Of a DNA stretch of 64,000 nt, positions 45,236-57,188 are shown one piece after another. The DNA is from Episyrphus balteatus (lineage: Eukaryota; Arthropoda; Insecta; Diptera; Syrphidae). Numbering within the stretch: the first letter of the stretch is position 1; each line of letters opens with the position of its first letter. A model generated the notes under the pieces. That model was not told where the DNA came from and searched no databases. It saw only the letters and a list, made by a program, of their open reading frames with translations. The stretch is from assembly GCF_945859705.1 (NCBI RefSeq), contig NC_079134.1, positions 47,546,402 to 47,610,401 of the forward strand, in the 5' to 3' direction. The translations under genes and the position numbers were made by a program.

Positions 45236-46210
45236 CCTTAGAATTTTCTGCTCTGAGAAAGTCAGTCATAGTATTTGATTCTATGAAGTAGTTTTACTTC
45301 ATACTTTTCTGAGAATTTGAATTTGTTGGTTTATCATGAGAAATTTAAGATTTTACTGAAGGTGGCGCTGTTAACTGATATGGTCTTGTTACAAGTTTTT
45401 TAAGGCTAAAAGACTTAGCAGGTTGAGTTCACGGCCAAACAAGGTCTTTGGACACAAAGGCTTTTCTTGCAAAGCTCACAACGCGCTTCTGTAACTTCTC
45501 GGTTAAACTTTATGGATTGATTCATTTGGTCCACCCTGCCCATGCATTTGTTGTAATTTACAAACATTCTGGGAATATTGTTTTTTTTTTTTTGTGTTTT
45601 GCATTTTCACCATCGTTTTACCTTCCTTAAAGGCTCTACTTCATCAAAATTTGATGCCTCTACCGCACTCTTTTAGCAGTGCTGCTGCTGACAAATTATA
45701 ATTATCGTTGACTTCGTTGCGCTATATGAATAGTTCGTTTTTCTTCACGAAGACACCTTCGCTTGAATCTCGATTTCTGGATTATTTTATAGACCTTACT
45801 TGGTTCGACTATGATTTTTTTTATCCAGCTAAAAATGGATGAAAAAAACTAGAAAAATATTTTATATATAAGTATATGTTTAAAGAATATAAAACTAAAA
45901 AAAAAATTGAATTAATAAAATATAATAATGAAATACATTGTTAAAATAATAACTAAATAAAGAAACCAACCACACAAAATATTCCACTACATTTTCTAAT
46001 ATTTCTTTATTTTCCTTACAATTTTCTAGATTTTCAGCTTCAGCCACTGTACAAATATATTAAATTTTTGAAAAAGAAAGCAATTATAATAATTAAAAAA
46101 GCCAATAAAAAATATAACAAAATTATAATTTTAAATATGTATAATTGTATATGTATGTATTGACGTACCCAAAATTGTACCCTCCTGCGTATTCGGACTA
46201 CCCTCCTCCA
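45236..46210. other. Non-coding stretch
   Basis: AT-rich, no gene or bounded repeat recognised. Confidence 0.4.
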
Positions 46211-46929
46211 GGGGCCCTATTTTGTATTACGAAACGAAAGGCAAAACAACGATACCCAGGACAACGATAGTCACGACATAGAGCGATTTAGTACAACGAT
46301 AATGCATGGTTGAAAATATTGCCAGATAAAAATGAAAAAAACATTTTTTTTTCAAGCGTACCAACTTCACGCCGATGAAAAGCTGTCAAAAAATAAGTAG
46401 ATAAACAAAATCTTCAGTGGCAAAAAAATTTTCTTTTACTTTTCTTGTGCTATTTAATAATGTTTTCTATTCAAAAACTTAATAAAATTGACTTTATGGA
46501 CATATTTTGTGATTTCCACTATTTATTTTATAAGTTTAAAGAAGAAAATCATCTTTCCGAGAACTTTATCTCTGCCATTGTTAATTGGACATGAAGATTG
46601 AGATCAATTGTTTGTTTTATAGTTTTGTTGTGTTGTGGTGCTTTAATAATCATAAAAAAATTGCTTCTTCGTTTTAATATTTGAGTATGTTTGTATACAT
46701 ATTTGTTATTTCGTTGCAATCAGTGGAAATAAAATTGGCTTCGAAGTTTGACAATTTTTTTTTTTTTTTTCTAAGCAAGACAAACGAGAAGGAAAGTCCA
46801 ACGATAGGGAAATGACAGTCGTAAGCATTAACGAGTATCGTTGAAATCAAACGATTATCGTAATAGCTAATCGCATTTGAACGAGAACGAAGTAGTTTCA
46901 ACGATAATCGTTTTACAAAATAGGGCCCC
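46211..46929. mobile_element. 719-bp inverted-repeat element, class uncertain
   Basis: The left end GGGGCCCTATTTTGTA is matched in inverse by TACAAAATAGGGCCCC at the right. Both ends then carry repeated ACGATA/ATCGTT words (sub-terminal repeats around 46235-46305 and 46800-46915). Flanks are CTCCTCCA and AGGTTATT; a CAG or CCAG duplication is possible only if the outermost base is shared. No coding frame. The superfamily cannot be assigned from this. Confidence 0.65.
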
Positions 46930-48022
46930 AGGTTATTTTAACGCCTTCCTGCTGGACATATAAATTATTCCCAGATGAGAAAAAAATCAAGATTTTACAA
47001 TTAATATTAAAACTTACCAAAACATGAGGTCCATCTCCAATTTGTTCTATTGAGAGCAATAAATTAATAATTTTAGCTTTGGTACGGTTGGTTAAGTTAT
47101 TATTCGGCCTTCTTAACCAAGACATGGGATTGGACCATTGCACACAGGTAAATTTTCCCAAATTCATGGCCAAAACTACAAAAAAAAAATTTGCGATTTG
47201 TTGTTTTTTTTTTTAATGCCACGTTGTTTACAAATAACATAAGCTTAGAACCTGATTGATCATGCGATGCAAATTGTAACTGTTTAATCAGTAGATGCTT
47301 TCAAAGTAGAACATTTTAATTAACGAGTGCAGTAGCAAGGTTGGTTTCTTATAAGAAGTAGTTTGCTTTATTTTTTATTTAATTTTTTTTGGCGATTTTT
47401 AAAATAGTTAACATGGATTCTGTTGCTAGTGGTATGTTAAAAAAAGATAATGACAAAGATAATGCAAAATTTTAAGTCTAAAGTAAATTTTAAAGCTTTT
47501 TAAGATAATGTGTTTGAGCAGTAAAAACAAACAAATTTTTTTTCTTTGATAATGAAAAAGTTAAGTTGATTTGCGTTTTTCTATACTGAAAATAGTGTTG
47601 AAAAATAGTTAAATGTTTCCTTTATGGGAAACAATCCTAAAACATTGCGGTTTTTTGCGACTTTTTATAATATTGGCTTCAAAAGGTGTTGGGGACAGTG
47701 ATTTTTTTTTAATTAGATTTTTCTTTTTTGACACAGGATCGTAATTAACTTTCATTTTTCTTTCAAGAAATAAGCTTTCTGAATTTTTTAAAAGCTGTTC
47801 GTCACGTGACATTACAGAAAAAATTAATTTTTTTGGTAAAAAAGGTTGAAATATTGAAATTTCGGAGCAAATAGAGAAAAATTTAACGGATTTTGATTTT
47901 GCATATATGAACATAGAAGAAGATGGCTGAGTGCTTCCAGAATTAACAACACCTTCTTAAAACAAAATATAAATTGGTTGCAATATGAAATATCGTTTCC
48001 ATGCTGAGCCCATGGCTTTGTT
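46930..48022. other. Non-coding stretch
   Basis: No supported gene. The minus-strand frames at 46913-47173 and 47609-47914 have no recognisable motif. Confidence 0.4.
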
Positions 48023-48591
48023 GGACGGCCTCAAATGGATTTTTCAGACCTAAGCGAACGGTCAAAGAGACGTAAAACAGAAGATTTACGTTCTAACGTT
48101 CGAAGAATTAAGCTATGCTGCGCCATGCAACTGCGAGAAAAAGGGAAACTTGTTCATCAAATGTAATGAAAAATATAATATTTTCAACTCCTTCACGTGC
48201 TGAAAAATATCAAAAGCTTTAAAAAAAATTGACCAGAAAATTATTCCATATACAGCAGAAGAAGCACTTTCAATAGTTGTTGAAGGAAAATTAACTTAGT
48301 TTCATAATAACCATATGTATCCAAACTTAAGCCTCAATAAAATTTATTCATTCATTGGACAGCTCGGGGAAGAAGCCCAAGAATCACGAAACAAAGATAT
48401 AAAGCGTTTCGAGAAAGTTTCCCAAGAAAATTTTCGAGGCAGCAAAATATGGAAGATGTGTTTTATCTCTTGGTCTCTTCTGACCCATTAATAAGTGGTT
48501 TGAGAAAACTAAATCCTAAAACAAAAAATGCGTTTCCCTCTGAAATACTTCAGTTTCTAATAGAACCAGAGATCGAGCAAGCAGACTTATA
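48023..48591 (+). pseudogene. Relic of the unnamed protein family, copy D
   Basis: This is the longest span of the family in the window, broken by stops and shifts. Its N-terminal block is FSDLSERSKRRKTEDLR after GRPQMD (48023-48166). A middle block near 48188-48297 has SRAEKYQKALKKIDQ and AEEALSIVVEGKL. The C-terminal block has LGEEAQESRNKDIKRF, then after a shift PRKFSRQQ and VFYLLVSSDPLISGLRKLNP, ending IEPEIEQADL at 48591. The SSDPLIS and PEI landmarks match copy A at 5691-6243. It adds the N-terminal basic region missing from the other copies. Confidence 0.5.
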
Positions 48592-49685
48592 GTTACAGTT
48601 TCACAACTCACAAGTCATGATATACACACATACAAACTCACACTCATGTTTATTTATGTATATAGTTGTTATCTATGCCTGCATTATTTATTTATTTATA
48701 ATAACGACTGTTCAACTGTTTTTTTTTCAATCTATTGAATGTATAAATATTGTATTATTAAATGTCAAATTAAAGAAACCCTATGGCGTAAAGTAAAAAA
48801 AAAACGACTTTTTTCATTTTTTGCTTCTTTTTTGTGAATTTTCGTGTAAATTTACTTAAAAATGGTGAATTTTATCTAAATTATCTTATTTTGATATAAT
48901 CATGCAATAATAAATTGAATAAACACAAAAAATAATTTTGGCCATGTTTTTGGGAAAATTTACCTGTGTGCATTGTCTGCTGCCAAACTATTAAAAAAAT
49001 TCTTATAGGTAGAAACAAAAAAAAATTAAGAATTCACATTTCTAAAAAATGCAATATCCATCAAATTTTGCACTTTATTTTTCTTTAAATTTTATGTATT
49101 TTGATATTTTTTTTTGAAGTTTTTTATTTTTATTTTCAATCGACGGTAAACTTTTTTGTAAAAAGTGAATTGAAATTATACATTTTGGTTTGGGTTGGTT
49201 CTTTGCTGCTCAAATTGAGAGGTACGAAAAATTGGTTTGGTTCTTTGCTAAACCTTTTGAATTGACAGCAGTTGGCAGTTCTTAAAAGTCCGCTTTTTGG
49301 CGGTTAAAGTAAAATTTTCTATACTTACAAGGTCCGCAACCTGTTCCAGAAATGCTCATTTGATTATTCCTTAATTTTGTTTTATATAGCCCTACCATAC
49401 CTAAAAATATTTTTAATTAATTTATTTACAATAATGTTTAGGTACTTTTTTCCAGACAACAACATTTCTCATCGGTGGTGTTCATTGTGCATTTAACTCT
49501 GTTAATCCTAAGATCAAAAGTTAGGTTAGGTGGTATGGGCTGATAGTTTGACAAGCCGAATCATCTCACTCGAATCTCATTGGATCCATTGTGCTCCCCA
49601 GGGTTAGGTTGTGAAGGATTTGGATAAAAAATTAAATGAAAGGGTTTAGTGCAGTTTTACACCTAGAAAAAGACCACCTAAAAAC
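48592..49685. other. Non-coding stretch
   Basis: AT-rich sequence after the relic. Nothing recognised. Confidence 0.4.
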
Positions 49686-49915
49686 AAGCGGATTTCTGGA
49701 TTGGTTTTTGCCATACGAGCTTCCGTCTTAAATTAAGCGGAAATTTACTTAATTAAAGAAGAAAGTCTGCTTATTCTTATGAAAATAAAAAGATTTTCAT
49801 CTTAAATTGTATGTTCTTTTACTTATAAAAATAAGAAGATTCCCATTTTAAATTAAGTAGATTTCCGCTTCATTAAAGACGTCGGCTTGGCAAAAACCCA
49901 TGCAGAAATCCGCTT
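49686..49915. mobile_element. 230-bp foldback MITE
   Basis: AAGCGGATTTCTG at the left and CAGAAATCCGCTT at the right begin imperfect inverted arms of about 100 bp. The arms also share a TGGTTTTTGCCA/TGGCAAAAACCCA block and a second AAGCGGAAAT word. The whole element can fold on itself. No coding frame and no clear target duplication. Confidence 0.65.
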
Positions 49916-50547
49916 AACCATCCTGAAGTTTGGATAAGTTTCATGTTTTTTAGTGGCAAGGGAGAGGCGTCGTCATCTATCTCGTCGATGAAGTAGTCTC
50001 CGAGAGTTGTTTTCCTGCTTTAAGCTTTACTTGGGCATTCGTGCAAAGGAAGCGCTATTAGGCCTCTTCCACCTCTTTATCATTTTACCCTCTACACAAG
50101 TCAGGTGAGACAATTTCCTAGTCTATTCTGCTCATTTGGGTTCGAATTGAGTTGTGACCTGTACGGATTCCAACTAAAAGGGACAATTGGGGTCTGCTTA
50201 GCTTAAGTATAGTATCAGTTTAGTTTTTAGTATCTAAGTGTCGGCCAAAGATTCCTTGAATCTTAAGCTCATGAACCATTTTTCATTATGATTTAATAAT
50301 CAAAAAAACCAATCTTGCCTTATCTTTCAAATAAGTTCTGTTTTCAAATTATTTAATAGTAGATTATATAAATGTAAACCACAGATTTTTCTTGATGAGC
50401 TTTGATACCTTTAATTTATAGACCTTTTTACCTTTATATAGATTGCGAGTATATTTTTATAACTTGATAAACAGAGCTCATTGTACTTTCCCACACTAAG
50501 ACTTCTATAAGACTGATGGTTAAAATAAAAGTTAAAAGAGATGTTTA

Positions 50548-50555
50548 CTTCTTAT
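50548..50555. repeat. 8-bp target duplication CTTCTTAT, left copy
   Basis: Exact match to 51116-51123 on the other side of the hAT-like element. Confidence 0.85.
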
Positions 50556-51115
50556 CAGGGTTCGGACTTCAGCTTCAAAATTTCGAAGCAAATTTGAAAA
50601 AAAAAGTGAAGTAGATCCCAAATTTCGGAAGTAGATTTCAAAATTAAACTTTCAGAACATTTATTTACAAAAATTTATTCTAAAAAAATTATTTTTCAAC
50701 AAAATTATTTTTCTTTCCTTTTTTTATTATGATCTTTTCCAAAAAACCTTTCTCATCTAGTGGTTGTAACGGTGCTTTGGGGTAAAACGGTTAATTCAGC
50801 ATAATCTAACAAATTTTTGATCAAAAATTCTCCAAAATCAGTCAAAATTATTTTAATAAACTTTATTTATATCTTGAATTCGAAGAATAATTGACCTCCA
50901 TTCATCATTTGAGATTTCAGTTGAGCTTTATTTCTTAATTCCTCGACCAGATTTAAAATTGAAGTTAAATCCCTTTCTCTAAATTTATTATTTGAAAAAT
51001 ATTTTTCAATCAAGAAAAGAAGTAGATCCTCAAAAAGAGAAGTAGGGAAGTAGATTTTATTTTTTTCCCAAAATCGAAGTAAATCTACTTCGATCGAAGT
51101 AAAGTCCGAACCCTG
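50556..51115. mobile_element. Non-autonomous hAT-like element, 560 bp
   Basis: Terminal repeats CAGGGTTCGGACTT at the left and AAGTCCGAACCCTG at the right, with sub-terminal GAAGTAGATC words at both sides. An exact 8-bp duplication CTTCTTAT flanks it. CAGGG-type ends with 8-bp duplications indicate hAT. No transposase frame. The intact duplication points to a fairly young copy. Confidence 0.88.
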
Positions 51116-51123
51116 CTTCTTAT
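51116..51123. repeat. 8-bp target duplication CTTCTTAT, right copy
   Basis: Second copy, directly outside the element's right end. Confidence 0.85.
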
Positions 51124-51931
51124 CGCAATCGTGGGAGTTTCTTTTTATTTTATTTTAAAATTTTTTGTTTTGTTAATTTTGTTAATTATAAGCAATTGAA
51201 TAACAAATAATCAAGGAAAAAATGTTTACACTAGCTAATAGCTTTAATGCGATTTCACAGTAAACGTAGCTTATCTGTCGTGGGTGGGAATGGGAATATA
51301 CACACTACACAGATATATCTTGACTCTTGTCTTTTGTCTTACCTATCTTTATGTTAAATTTCTTCAAGAGGAAAAACTCTTAAGATATCGAAACAAAAAG
51401 TATTTGCTTGGTGTCAACATTGTATACTGACACATCATATCATTGTATACAGGTGTGTCGATAGCAAACAATATTGCCGCCGCAATGACTAATTGATGAC
51501 AAAAAGGTCAATATTTAATTTTTTGACATGACAATGTTGTATTCATAAAAATACAACTCCATTTCTTATATTGAAGAGATAGTGTTTTTTATGCACCTTC
51601 CCACGCTCCATAAATAGAAAATTGAAGTTTTATGGTGACATAAAATTCTTTCTTTTTTTTGTGTTTTTTTTTTTTAATAAATTCTCACGTTCTAATATTG
51701 AAGGGAATTTTAAGAATATTAAAGAAAAGGTAGAAGGGTGAGTTTGTAAGTAAGTAGGTGTGTACACATCTTTCAAAGCAAACAAAATTCTGATTTGTTT
51801 GTGTATTGGAAAAGAAGCTTTTTTTTAATTCAAATGAAGTTATAAAAAAGCCATTTTGTGAGATAAAAAGCAGTTCTATGGAAAGTTCTGTAAGCTAAGC
51901 TTAGTTTCAAAACTGTTATTTTGATAAATAA
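51124..51931. other. Non-coding stretch
   Basis: No gene or bounded repeat recognised. Confidence 0.4.
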
Positions 51932-52030
51932 ATGCCGGCAAGCATATATAGGTTATTAGAATGCATACAAAACGGCGCTGCAGAGAAGGACCATCCAAAG
52001 CTGGCAATGAGCTCAACACAAAAAAAAACC
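51932..52030 (+). pseudogene. RTE-like non-LTR relic: linker after endonuclease
   Basis: The frame reads NECRQAY and then YKTALQRRTIQSWQ, corresponding to the basic linker between endonuclease and reverse transcriptase in RTE-like elements. The same linker follows the endonuclease relic at 62818-63240 (DECRQAYQTAWKT), so both come from one family. The reading breaks off where a hAT-like end lies downstream. Confidence 0.5.
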
Positions 52031-52139
52031 GTTGAACACTACACTGAAGAATATAAAATATAATTTGTCTGGAAGTGATTCATGTTAAATATTTTATCTT
52101 TTTTCTTCGTTCCTTGTATAAAAAGTTGCCTTCTCAGCA

Positions 52140-52214
52140 TTATCTCCGGGGCCCTGGGGCGTGTCGGGGGCCCTGGGCCAATGCCCTGCTTGCCCCAATG
52201 GTGAGTACGCCCCT
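52140..52214. mobile_element. Right end of a hAT-like element
   Basis: A GC-rich block (GGGGCCCTGGGGCGTGTCGG onward) ends GGTGAGTACGCCCCTG. A CAGGGGCGTA terminus next to G-rich sequence is the same style as the element at 3394-5396. It lies within the RTE-like relic, which resumes right after it. The left end was not found, so the insert is partial or its left boundary has decayed. Confidence 0.4.
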
Positions 52215-52899
52215 GTACACGAAAAAGTACAATTGATGAAATATAGAGATGCTAGAGCAGAAATGAGGCCCAGAAGTCTTGGCAGAAGTTAAAAAGAACA
52301 TCTCAAGGCTATAAACCTAGAACTGAAGCCTGCAAAGATGAACAAGGAAACATAGTAATATAGTCACAAGCGATATCTACTGAGATTTTGGCAGATTGCA
52401 GCATTCAACTTCGCGTCGACGATTAAAGCCAATATTTCCGTCTCTCCGAAATGAAGGAAGGCCTTACCAAACTTAAGTAAAATAAAGCTGCGGGAGCTTG
52501 GAAGTAAATGCCTTGCTGCCTAGCCGATTAAAGCAGCAGGAGTACGAACCAACTAAATTGCCGAATATGTTTGGATTCTCCTTGCCTTTGTTTAGGAACG
52601 GATGACCTCGTCAATATAATCGGATTAGTCCTTATCAGAAAAGTCCTCTATCGACAAAATATTTACATTACAGCAGTTCTTGCAAAAACCCAAGATAGAA
52701 CATCAGTGGGAGTGGCGCTTTTGTGAGCAACGAACGGAAGCGGCAAAAATAGGTCTAACGGTCAATAAGGCTGTCCCCAAAAACAGCCTCTCAACACTGA
52801 CGTATTGGACAAAATATCACCAAGAACATTCATAACTAAGAGGTAATAAAGTAAGGTAATTCGTTTACCTTTGCTGCACAGAACACAACACCAGAAGTG
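52215..52899 (+). pseudogene. RTE-like reverse transcriptase relic, N-terminal and middle part
   Basis: Broken plus-strand frames keep landmarks in order. KEHLKAINLELKPAKMNKE precedes the RT, then DKIFTLQQFLQKPKIEHQW near 52658, matching the (T/D)QIFTLRQxLEK block before the first catalytic Asp. Downstream come AAKIGLTVNKAVPKN near 52740 and FVYLCCTEHN near 52860, matching the GLxINxxKT and FVYLGS blocks after the catalytic centre. The YADD region itself is deleted. Many stops are present. The family assignment to RTE-like elements rests on these blocks and on the C-terminal part at 53384. Confidence 0.55.
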
Positions 52900-53289
52900 C
52901 GTTCTTTTATTCGCCGATGTTAACTATTGTTAACAGTAGTTAACTTTCATCGTTCCTAGATGAGAAAAAAGTTACGAAATGTAACAAATGTGTCAAATAG
53001 TTACATTTTGTAACTTTTTCCAACTCAGCTCCTGGACTTGAGTTTCAATGTTAATCTGTCAAACACAACTAAATGGGAAGAGAGGGGAAGGTGCAAGAAG
53101 AGAATTTATTGTTTGTTTTAATATTTGAAATTATTTAATGCATATTTTTGTTTCAATTTGCTTAAAATTCAATTTAAAGGAATTATTTCAGTATCAAAGT
53201 TGAAATTTCCTAACAAAATTTAACAAAAACAAATACAATGATTTTTTTGGACACCACAACCAAAGCTAACTTTATTTAATAAAAGAACG
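52900..53289. mobile_element. 390-bp MITE-like insert within the RTE relic
   Basis: CGTTCTTTTATT (52900-52911) is matched in inverse by AATAAAAGAACG (53278-53289). The RTE-like reading stops just before it (FVYLCCTEHN) and resumes just after (IEIKR), so the block is an insertion. It contains TTAACTATTGTTAACAGTAG and no coding frame. No target duplication is evident. Confidence 0.55.
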
Positions 53290-53296
53290 GGCCACA

Positions 53297-53728
53297 GCAT
53301 TGAAATCAAACGATGGGTAACTTTTTCCGCTGCTACTTTAACCGTCAAAGCCCTCTGTCAAGCATATAGGTAACAAAAATACCTATAAATTCATGACTCT
53401 TATCATACTAGTCCTGCCACATGGTGCAGAGGCATGAACTTTATCGAAGGCGGATGAAAACAGCTCGGATTGTTTCGAGAGAAAGTTTTTCGGGCGATTT
53501 TTGGTCCCGTATGAATTGAGGCTGATTGGAGAAGAACTATACGAGTTCTACAAGGACGCTAACCTAGCCAAGAAAGTAAAGGTGCAGCGCCTGAGATGGT
53601 TAGGCCATGCGGGGCGCATAGACAACAATGCTCCGGCCCGCAGAGTTTTCGACTCCAAAACAGAGGGACGGCGCAGTAGAAAAGTGGCGCAATCAACTTG
53701 GCGGGCTAAACTAGAAGCAGCTAGCTGA
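53297..53728 (+). pseudogene. RTE-like reverse transcriptase relic, C-terminal part
   Basis: After the insert the frame gives IEIKR and VKALCQAYR, then KFMTLIILVLPHGAEA, a stop, and TLSKADEN. It then runs open through FERKFFGRFLVPYELR and VQRLRWLGHAGRIDNNAPAR to TGA at 53728. These are the C-terminal landmarks of RTE-like proteins: PVLLYGAEAWT, FERKILR and RLRWLGHxxRM. The stop at 53435 (TGA) stands where the family has Trp (TGG), a single-base change. The open segment starts effectively at 53501. It is a dead copy with good residual similarity. Confidence 0.65.
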
Positions 53729-53760
53729 GTATAGAGCTAGATTGAGAAGCTTGGTGGTTG

Positions 53761-56289
53761 AGGACCGAATCCAAATTGGATTGTAGCCGTTTTAAGGTGC
53801 TAGTCAACCTTTGTAATAAGTAATGACCCTAAATAAAAACCAGATACTACCAGGAAAACCTAAAACCGGGGAAAGACGAAGAAATCTTGTAGTGGACTAC
53901 TTTCACAGCTTTCGTTGAAGTTGCTTGCCTAAGTATGTATACCTTTTCTAGTCTTTCAATACTTTGATCACAAATTCTCTTTCAGTTTTTTATTCTACTA
54001 CATAGGGTCTCCTATGACTGCAGTAGTCTAACCTGATTACCTTGAACTTGATTGGGGCTTTCTGATTGTTGATTTGTAAAGTATACTTATTATAAGTTTC
54101 AAATCTATATTTCTCAACGCCAAACATAACATTCCAGAAACCAATCTTGGTGCAACGCACAAAGTAGTAAATTAGTCTACAGTCGAAGCTTCTCTTAGGC
54201 GAGGCGTGCGTTAAACTCAAAACTCACGCATAGAGAATTGCGGTATGAAGATAAAAGCATCAACCTATGCGTATCTTCTCATGAATCATAAAAAAGCCTA
54301 AAAGTCTATTGTTGCTTTGTTTATAAGCGAAGTAATACACACACATACGAAAATGTTGAATGAAAAACATGATGTGGGAAAAGCCAACAACGCAATCAAA
54401 AATAGTTTCCACTAAAAGCTATTTGCCCCTTGGCTATGGACATTATTATGATTGTTTGCAAGACGCAAACTGAGTCTTCTTTTAGAGATGAATGACAAAT
54501 GCCGTGGCCAATGGCCATCAGCAATGGTGGTCAGTAGTCATTCAACGGTGAAGGCCCGTCTCTAGAAAGCCCAAACAGAAAAATAAAAAAAAAATAAAGG
54601 AACTGTGGGAGACAATTTAGTGTCCTTTCCCGTGTTGTTTTTGCTTAATTGCCGATGCGACAGCAACGCAACTTTGACAGACGTATACGATTTTTGTCAT
54701 TTCGAAGATGCGAGGGATCTCAAGACGCGAGGCATTTTGTTGCCTTTTTCTTAGCGTTTTTTTGTATTATTGTTTGTGACTCTCTGATTCATCTGGGCTA
54801 TGGAACTTGATGCTCGAGATGGTCTCGACACGATGGATTTTTGTTTCAAAGAAATTTTTTCTTGATGTGGAGTTCAAGCCAATTTTTTTTTGTGTGTTGT
54901 ATCTACTTGCTCTGCCCTTGGAATTTTTACGGTACCAAGAGTTGGTGGTTTTTCGTTGAAGGGAATAACAAATTCCTTTCACAAATCAAAGTCTCGATAT
55001 ATAAGAAATGCGTGAGATTTATTTCTTTTGGTGAATTTTTTTGTTAATTTACAGTTGAGTCCAGGGGAAATATGTCGGTTTTAGTTGTCGTCTGACGGTC
55101 ATTCCCTTTGAATTATTTTATTTTTTTGTTGAATGATTTCGTATATTTGGGAGCTGAGATTATTGGAATAATAAAGAAATATTTTATCATGGTACCATGG
55201 CCGTAACTTAAAAACAAAAAAATAAGAATTTAAGCTGACTATAAATATTATGGGTAGAAAAAACTGGAATACATTTTTTATATCCTTCGCATTAAAAAAA
55301 TGTATTTATTTATTTATTTTTTGGAATTTTGTTATGAAGGATTTCGGTTATCCAGAGCAAATATTCTTGTGATCTTTCGGTCTAAGAGTATGACGGATGA
55401 GTGGTTAAAATTGTTTGGTAATTTTTAAAAATAAATTTTGAGGAAAAAAATTGTTTTTAATGAATAAGTTGTAGCTACAACAAGAATTAACAGGCAGAAG
55501 CATTTATTTGTATTTATGATTTTATTTTGTGAGTACAGAATATATACAAACTAGTAGGTATAGTTCGTGACAAAAAAAATTTGTTTCCGCTAGTTGCACA
55601 ACTGAAGCACCCCTAGGTCTTTATTTCAAAATATAAATATTTAACTTTTTTTTAGCAAAAGCAGTTGAAGGAAGTTGAAAAAATTGAAAACGTTTACCGT
55701 TCTTTGTCAAATTTTGGACAAAAATTGTACCTAAGTAGTAATTGTTCAGACAATCGGTTTTAGATGCTGCACCATATTGCACTGAAACAACATATAAGCT
55801 GTCGCAGTGCGTTGTGCGATTCAATTTCTTCTTCCTTTCATTTTTTTTTTAAAGAGCACTTTAAAATATTTATAAGAATGATAATGCAGTATCGCAACCA
55901 CTAAAAGCGTGTCTTAATCCCAGATATTGTTGGTGGATTTTTTTAAGTTAAAACTGCTTAACTGTCACCTGTTTCTTTTATCAATAAAAGCATTCTTCGA
56001 AAAAGTGTTTCTGAATCTGAACCGACAGAACTATTGTCACCATCTACTTTAAAACCCTTCCATTCCAACCCGGAATGCTGTTATTAACCTAACATGAAAT
56101 ATTTTTCGTTGAATCGATCAAATGATTTAATCTTAGAATATTTCCAACAAAAAAGTTCTAAAAATATCCATATTTCTTTTTGTTTATAAACAGCGGAAAG
56201 GATGAAGAAAAAATATATATAAAATATAAATATATAAAAATATGAATTCATGTAAGAGAAATTAAAAATAGACAAAAATAAATATATGA
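53761..56289. other. Non-coding stretch
   Basis: 53761-53840 is probably the 3' UTR of the RTE-like relic. The rest (54-56.3 kb) holds no supported gene. The frames at 54767-55047 and 55621-55824 match nothing I know. Confidence 0.4.
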
Positions 56290-56690
56290 ATCTTTTTACT
56301 TATGATTACACTTTTGGCTGTAAATGTTGAAGTCATACGTATAACGGCCTTTGAACTTGGTCATAGACTCGTCAATGCTCTGGAAGGAGGGGCTGTCTTG
56401 TCTTGGTCTCAAGAACCGATGCTTCGAGCAATGCAATCTACTATATCAACAATGTAATACGTTTTTTCTGCTTCATTAGGCTTTTCTGGAAAGGCGAAAT
56501 ACATTTTGGAAATAAGCATAACAAACCGATACCGTGAAATGGCATTTTGTATTGCCTCATTTCTAAGCCAGACATTTTTAGACCAATAACCATTGGTAGA
56601 AGGCACTCTGTTGTAGGACATAATTAGCATGCAGCCAATAACACTTTTTATTCCTCCCTCATCAGTTAGTTTTATATTGGTTTAAGGTTT
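56290..56690 (-). pseudogene. piggyBac-type transposase relic
   Basis: On the minus strand the frame gives LTDEGGIKSVIGCMLIMSYN, VPSTNGYWSKNVWLRNEAIQ and ISRYRFVMLISKMYFAFPEK. After one shift it gives FLRPRQDSPSFQSIDESM and TKFKGRYTYDFNIYS. The order and the SIDESMTKFKGR block, which includes a catalytic Asp of the DDE_Tnp_1_7 domain, identify piggyBac transposases. The N terminus and the region after the KGR block are missing. A frameshift near 56415 and truncation make it inactive. A piggyBac-like terminus lies upstream at 57173-57188. Confidence 0.7.
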
Positions 56691-57172
56691 TTTCTTTTGC
56701 ATAATCTGAGCAGTGTAATTGAAAAGGCTTTGAGGGAAGATTTTTTTTAATTACCTGTGAGGTGTCAACACGATTGAAGTCGGCATTAACGATTGAATCG
56801 CGGTAAGAACAAACCTTTAGTCGGGGCTCAAAAGACGGTTCGGGATTTTACCATAAATGGTTTTTTTTGAATAACATTGTATTTTTACTGTATTCACAAC
56901 AAATCAAATTACTTTTTTTTCACTTTATATTCACAAATAACACTTAGAAATGCTCAGTTTTATTTTTTTTTCCGAAAATTAGTTGTAAACTAGAAGAACT
57001 GTTACCACAAAAACCTGACTGAACTTTCAAACATTTCCACAACTGCACCTCCAGTATGAAAAAACCCATAAGAAATAGTAAATCTACGAATTGGGACATA
57101 TTTCACCCAAATCCGAATTGTATTTTAAATTTCAGAGCACTTTGAACTTTCGCTGGGACATGTGGCCCAACA
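56691..57172. other. Decayed interior between piggyBac relic and its end
   Basis: No coding sequence can be read here. It probably contains the 5' region of the piggyBac-like element. Confidence 0.4.
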
Positions 57173-57188
57173 GGGTCGAAAGGGTTAA
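57173..57188 (-). repeat. piggyBac-like terminus with TTAA
   Basis: Read on the minus strand: TTAA followed by CCCTTTCGACCC. PiggyBac elements insert at TTAA and begin CCC. It lies about 500 bp upstream of the transposase relic on the same strand, as expected for the 5' end. No matching 3' end was confirmed; TTAACC at 56084 is a weak candidate. Confidence 0.5.
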
